Below the pieces are notes generated by a model, which was given only the letters and a program-made list of their open reading frames with translations, had not been told where the DNA came from and made no database searches. A DNA stretch of 64,000 nt, taken from NCBI GenBank assembly GCA_028274465.1, contig CM051455.1, positions 112,466,261 through 112,530,260 on the forward strand, in the 5' to 3' direction. The translations under genes and the position numbers were made by a program. Source of the stretch: Plantago ovata. Its lineage: Eukaryota > Streptophyta > Magnoliopsida > Lamiales > Plantaginaceae. Position 1 is the first letter of the stretch; each line of letters opens with the position of its first letter. Shown here in pieces: positions 61,605-64,000 of the stretch.

Positions 61605-64000
61605 ATGCCTCCCAGAAGAAGCAACCGTCTTGCTAATGCACCACCCAAGAATCCTCCTCGCCCCAGGGGCCGTCCCCTTCAAGTGGTCGAGGAGGAGGAA
61701 GGGCAGCAGCTCCCAAGGCACCAAGAAATAACAATGTTGCGAGGAATCAAAATTATACGGAGGGGGCATTCACCAATGTCACTAACTCCCAAGAAGAGAG
61801 ATCCGGAGAAAATAATCCGCAAGGAGTCCCGATTGGAAGTTCTTATGGAGCGTTGAGAGTCACAAACAATGTCGCACCGAGAGGGCAACCTCCTCAAGTA
61901 GCAATTAATTCTCCTCCCGTAGCAGTGAATCCTTCTCAGCCAGCCGCATTGAACTTCACCCTTGCTAATGGACGTGTAGTCCGACCATCAGACATTGGGA
62001 TGGGCGAAGCTCAATACGGCTTGTTCCTTCTTACTTTGCAAGGATACGTAGGGGACAACGAGGCTGCTAGAGTTAACGCAGAACTCCAAGCTCGAGGAGT
62101 ACCACAAGTCCAAGTATAGGAGCAACCTCGTGACACTTTGGTTGCCCCTCGTCAATCCCAAGGAAGAGCACCACTAGTACAAGATGAGGCACATTCAAGA
62201 GCCAACACATGGCCAATTCAATCTCGACTTGGACCTTCAAGAGTCCAATCAAGGTTGGGACCACAAGGTGCCCTGGATGATTTGAGGGATTTAATTGATA
62301 GGAGGATACGCGCATCATTGCAAAATGTGGCTCCGCAAGAAAATCGAGCTCAGGTGGTCGCTACACCACCCGCTCTCCCTAACCAGGTCACGCCCAACCA
62401 AGTAACTCCTCAGAACCAACCCGAAGCGGTGGCGGAAAACAATGCCTTGAGAACTGTAGCTGAGGTAACCCCCTTGATTGACCCGATCACGGGGAGGAGG
62501 CTCACTCTGGAGGAACTCAACGCAAGGAAATATGCACTTGATGCTCAAATAGAGACCCTACGGGAAACCGTGCAAGAAAAAGAGGACGACCAAGATCCAA
62601 GACCGTTGTGCGACGAGATAAGGAGCCACCAGGCCAAAATCGAAAGAGGCTTCCCCACTTTCGAAAGTTTTGATGGAACAAGCAGTCCGAAGGATTACTT
62701 GGTAAGATTTGGCAGTAAAATGGATGCTTATGGTCACGATTCAAGGACCAAGGCACTACTCTTCCCGGCTAACCTCTCTAAAGAAGCCATGAAATGGTGG
62801 TCGCGCCTTCCTCATCGCTCGATCAAGTCATATAGAGATCTCTGCAAGGAATTCTCTAAGCGATTCGAGAAGGTCATGAACACCAAGAGAAGAGTGAGGT
62901 ACTTGGCCGAAATTGTTTAGAAAAACAGTGAAGACTTGAGGGACTTCATCAATCGTTTTCATGAAGCAGCCCTCCAAGTTGAAGATCACTCTATCAATGA
63001 GAGAAAAGAATACTTATATGGTAACACTACCAACATCAAGTTCCAAGAGGTGCTCTCAGCATCGTGTGTAGAGAATGAAGCTCAACTAGCGAAAGTTTGC
63101 AAGGATTTCCTCGAGGTCGAGGAATTCCGAAAAACAGTCACGGTGAGAACCAATCCTCCCAAGGAAAAAGGGAAGAAGAAAGAAAAAGAGAAGGAGTACC
63201 CTCCTCGCCCACAAAATCCCAGAAAGCAAAGAAGAGATCAAGAGCATGGTTTGATCAGAGAGGGTCCCTCGAGGAATGAGTTTCGAGACAAGAGATCTCC
63301 TCCAAGGAGATATAGCAACTACACGGACTTAAATAGACCAAGATCCGACATCTTGAACTATATAGTCTCGAGGAAGCTAGATGTCTCCTGGCCACCCCCA
63401 ATCCAAGAAAACCGAAAGAACAAGAGTTCGGAAAAATTTTGCCAGTTTCATAAAGGAAAGGGACATACCTCCGATGAGTGCGTCGAACTCAAAAATGAAA
63501 TCGAGAGGATGATACGTAACGGGCAGATGGTCAACTAGATCCGTAAGGAAGAACCTCTAGCGATCCTACCTCCGCCACATCAAGTGGGGATCAAGCACTA
63601 CCCCCAAGGGAATCCTCATTATGATGATATTCATAATTACAACAATTATGAAAACCGTCCCGTGAACGGAAGCATCCACACTCTCACAATTTCCAGAGGA
63701 CCCGGGGGAGGCGACACTCGAAATCAGAGGGAGATCACAACTGATAATCTCAGAGTCAGAGACGTGAAGTACGCCCAAGTGGCACAACCAGGAACCAACG
63801 TCATATGTTTTGACGATAGTGAAATACCGCTAAGGCACGCCGGAGGAGGAAACATCTGTGACCCTTGTGTTCCACTAGTGGTTCCCTTGATGTTCAATCC
63901 TACAAATTAGGAAGGATCCTCGTCGATGCCGAATGTTCGGCTAACTTGATCTTCACGGGAACCTTGAAGATGATGCAAATGAATCCAAGATAAGGTCTTA
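61605..64000 (+). pseudogene. gag-pro: Element K gag-protease, three in-frame TAG codons and frameshifts
   Basis: Starts at ATG 61605 (MPPRRSNRLANAPPKNPPRP), shifts frame near 61725, then stays in one frame to about 63900, interrupted only by TAG at 62117-62119, 62918-62920 and 63536-63538. The Gag domain (62640-63060) shows FPTFESFDGTSSPKDYLVRF, LSKEAMKWWSRLP and FINRFHEAALQVED. A Lys/Glu-rich stretch follows, then the finger FCQFHKGKGHTSDECVELKN. The protease begins near 63790 (VICFDDSEIPLRHAGG); after a frameshift near 63905 it continues with RILVDAECSANLIF, where the usual Asp-Gly/Asn-Gly-Ser active site is altered. All three stops could be CAG changed to TAG. Confidence 0.82.

Larger units (their letters stand above)
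60682..64000 (+). mobile_element. Element K: Tat-like Ty3/gypsy element, right part outside window
   Basis: 5' LTR, primer site, and a gag-protease frame running to the window edge. The Gag with a compact CHHC-like finger before a Glu/Asn-Glu-Ile helix is typical of Tat/Retand/Ogre-type elements. Several stops and at least two frameshifts show that the copy is inactive so far as visible. Confidence 0.8.

Noticed and set aside
1..64000. Endogenous pararetrovirus or other viral insertion
   Set aside because: All polymerase and Gag motifs seen fit LTR retrotransposons; no movement protein, coat protein or caulimovirus-type primer site was found.

Overview
The window is flowering-plant nuclear DNA (most likely a eudicot) made almost entirely of nested LTR retrotransposons. 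I found no host protein-coding gene, tRNA, rRNA or CRISPR array. The evidence is plant-type Ty3/gypsy and Ty1/copia Gag/Pol fragments, LTRs with TG...CA ends, primer-binding sites matching plant tRNA-Asp and initiator tRNA-Met, and 5-bp target-site duplications (TSDs). One 100-N scaffold gap lies at 26811-26910. Element letters (A-K) are my own labels.

The scaffold is H, a minus-strand Ty1/copia Sirevirus-like element with an env-position third ORF. Its parts lie at 18835-19044, 36184-40240, 41651-45098, 57118-58021 and about 59432-59883. Everything else up to 59.9 kb can be read as insertions into H. D (19045-36183, plus strand, TSD CTAGA) lies in its third ORF. C (6697-18834, minus) lies 210 bp away in the same ORF. 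Solo LTR I1 (40241-41650) splits the integrase. J (45099-57112, minus, copia) sits in the 5' LTR, and solo LTR I2 (58022-59426, TSD TTTCT) further along it. Second-layer insertions are E (21199-25394, TSD GGTTT) and F (27312-34579, TSD AGTTT) inside D, B (10868-17282) inside C, and solo LTR G (52617-54305, TSD CATAG) inside J. A (1-6696, left end outside the window) abuts C. K (60682-64000, plus, Tat-like gypsy) starts the right edge.

A, B, C and D form one Athila-like group of LTR elements that carry no reverse transcriptase or integrase in this window. A, B and D encode a Gag-protease polyprotein (716 codons in A and B). C encodes a different Gag with no protease. A adds an ORF with the domain usually called putative plant transposon protein. 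They must have moved with enzymes made elsewhere. All copies are decayed; most premature stops look like C-to-T changes at methylatable sites, though A and B also have other types.

The most interesting signals fit no standard feature class. (1) A short GC-rich palindrome with core GCG-N-TYCGC recurs just upstream of TATA boxes in several LTR families, changes copy number between sister LTRs, and also occurs inside an internal region and an ORF. (2) A pair of hairpins with an invariant 9-bp stem and variable loop is kept in three related elements. (3) E is a chimera of a TRIM-like short-LTR element and an F-type long-LTR element that appears to have integrated as one unit. (4) A TTCAGCAA word is strongly over-represented throughout H. 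(5) The same env-position ORF type appears in both a copia and a gypsy element.
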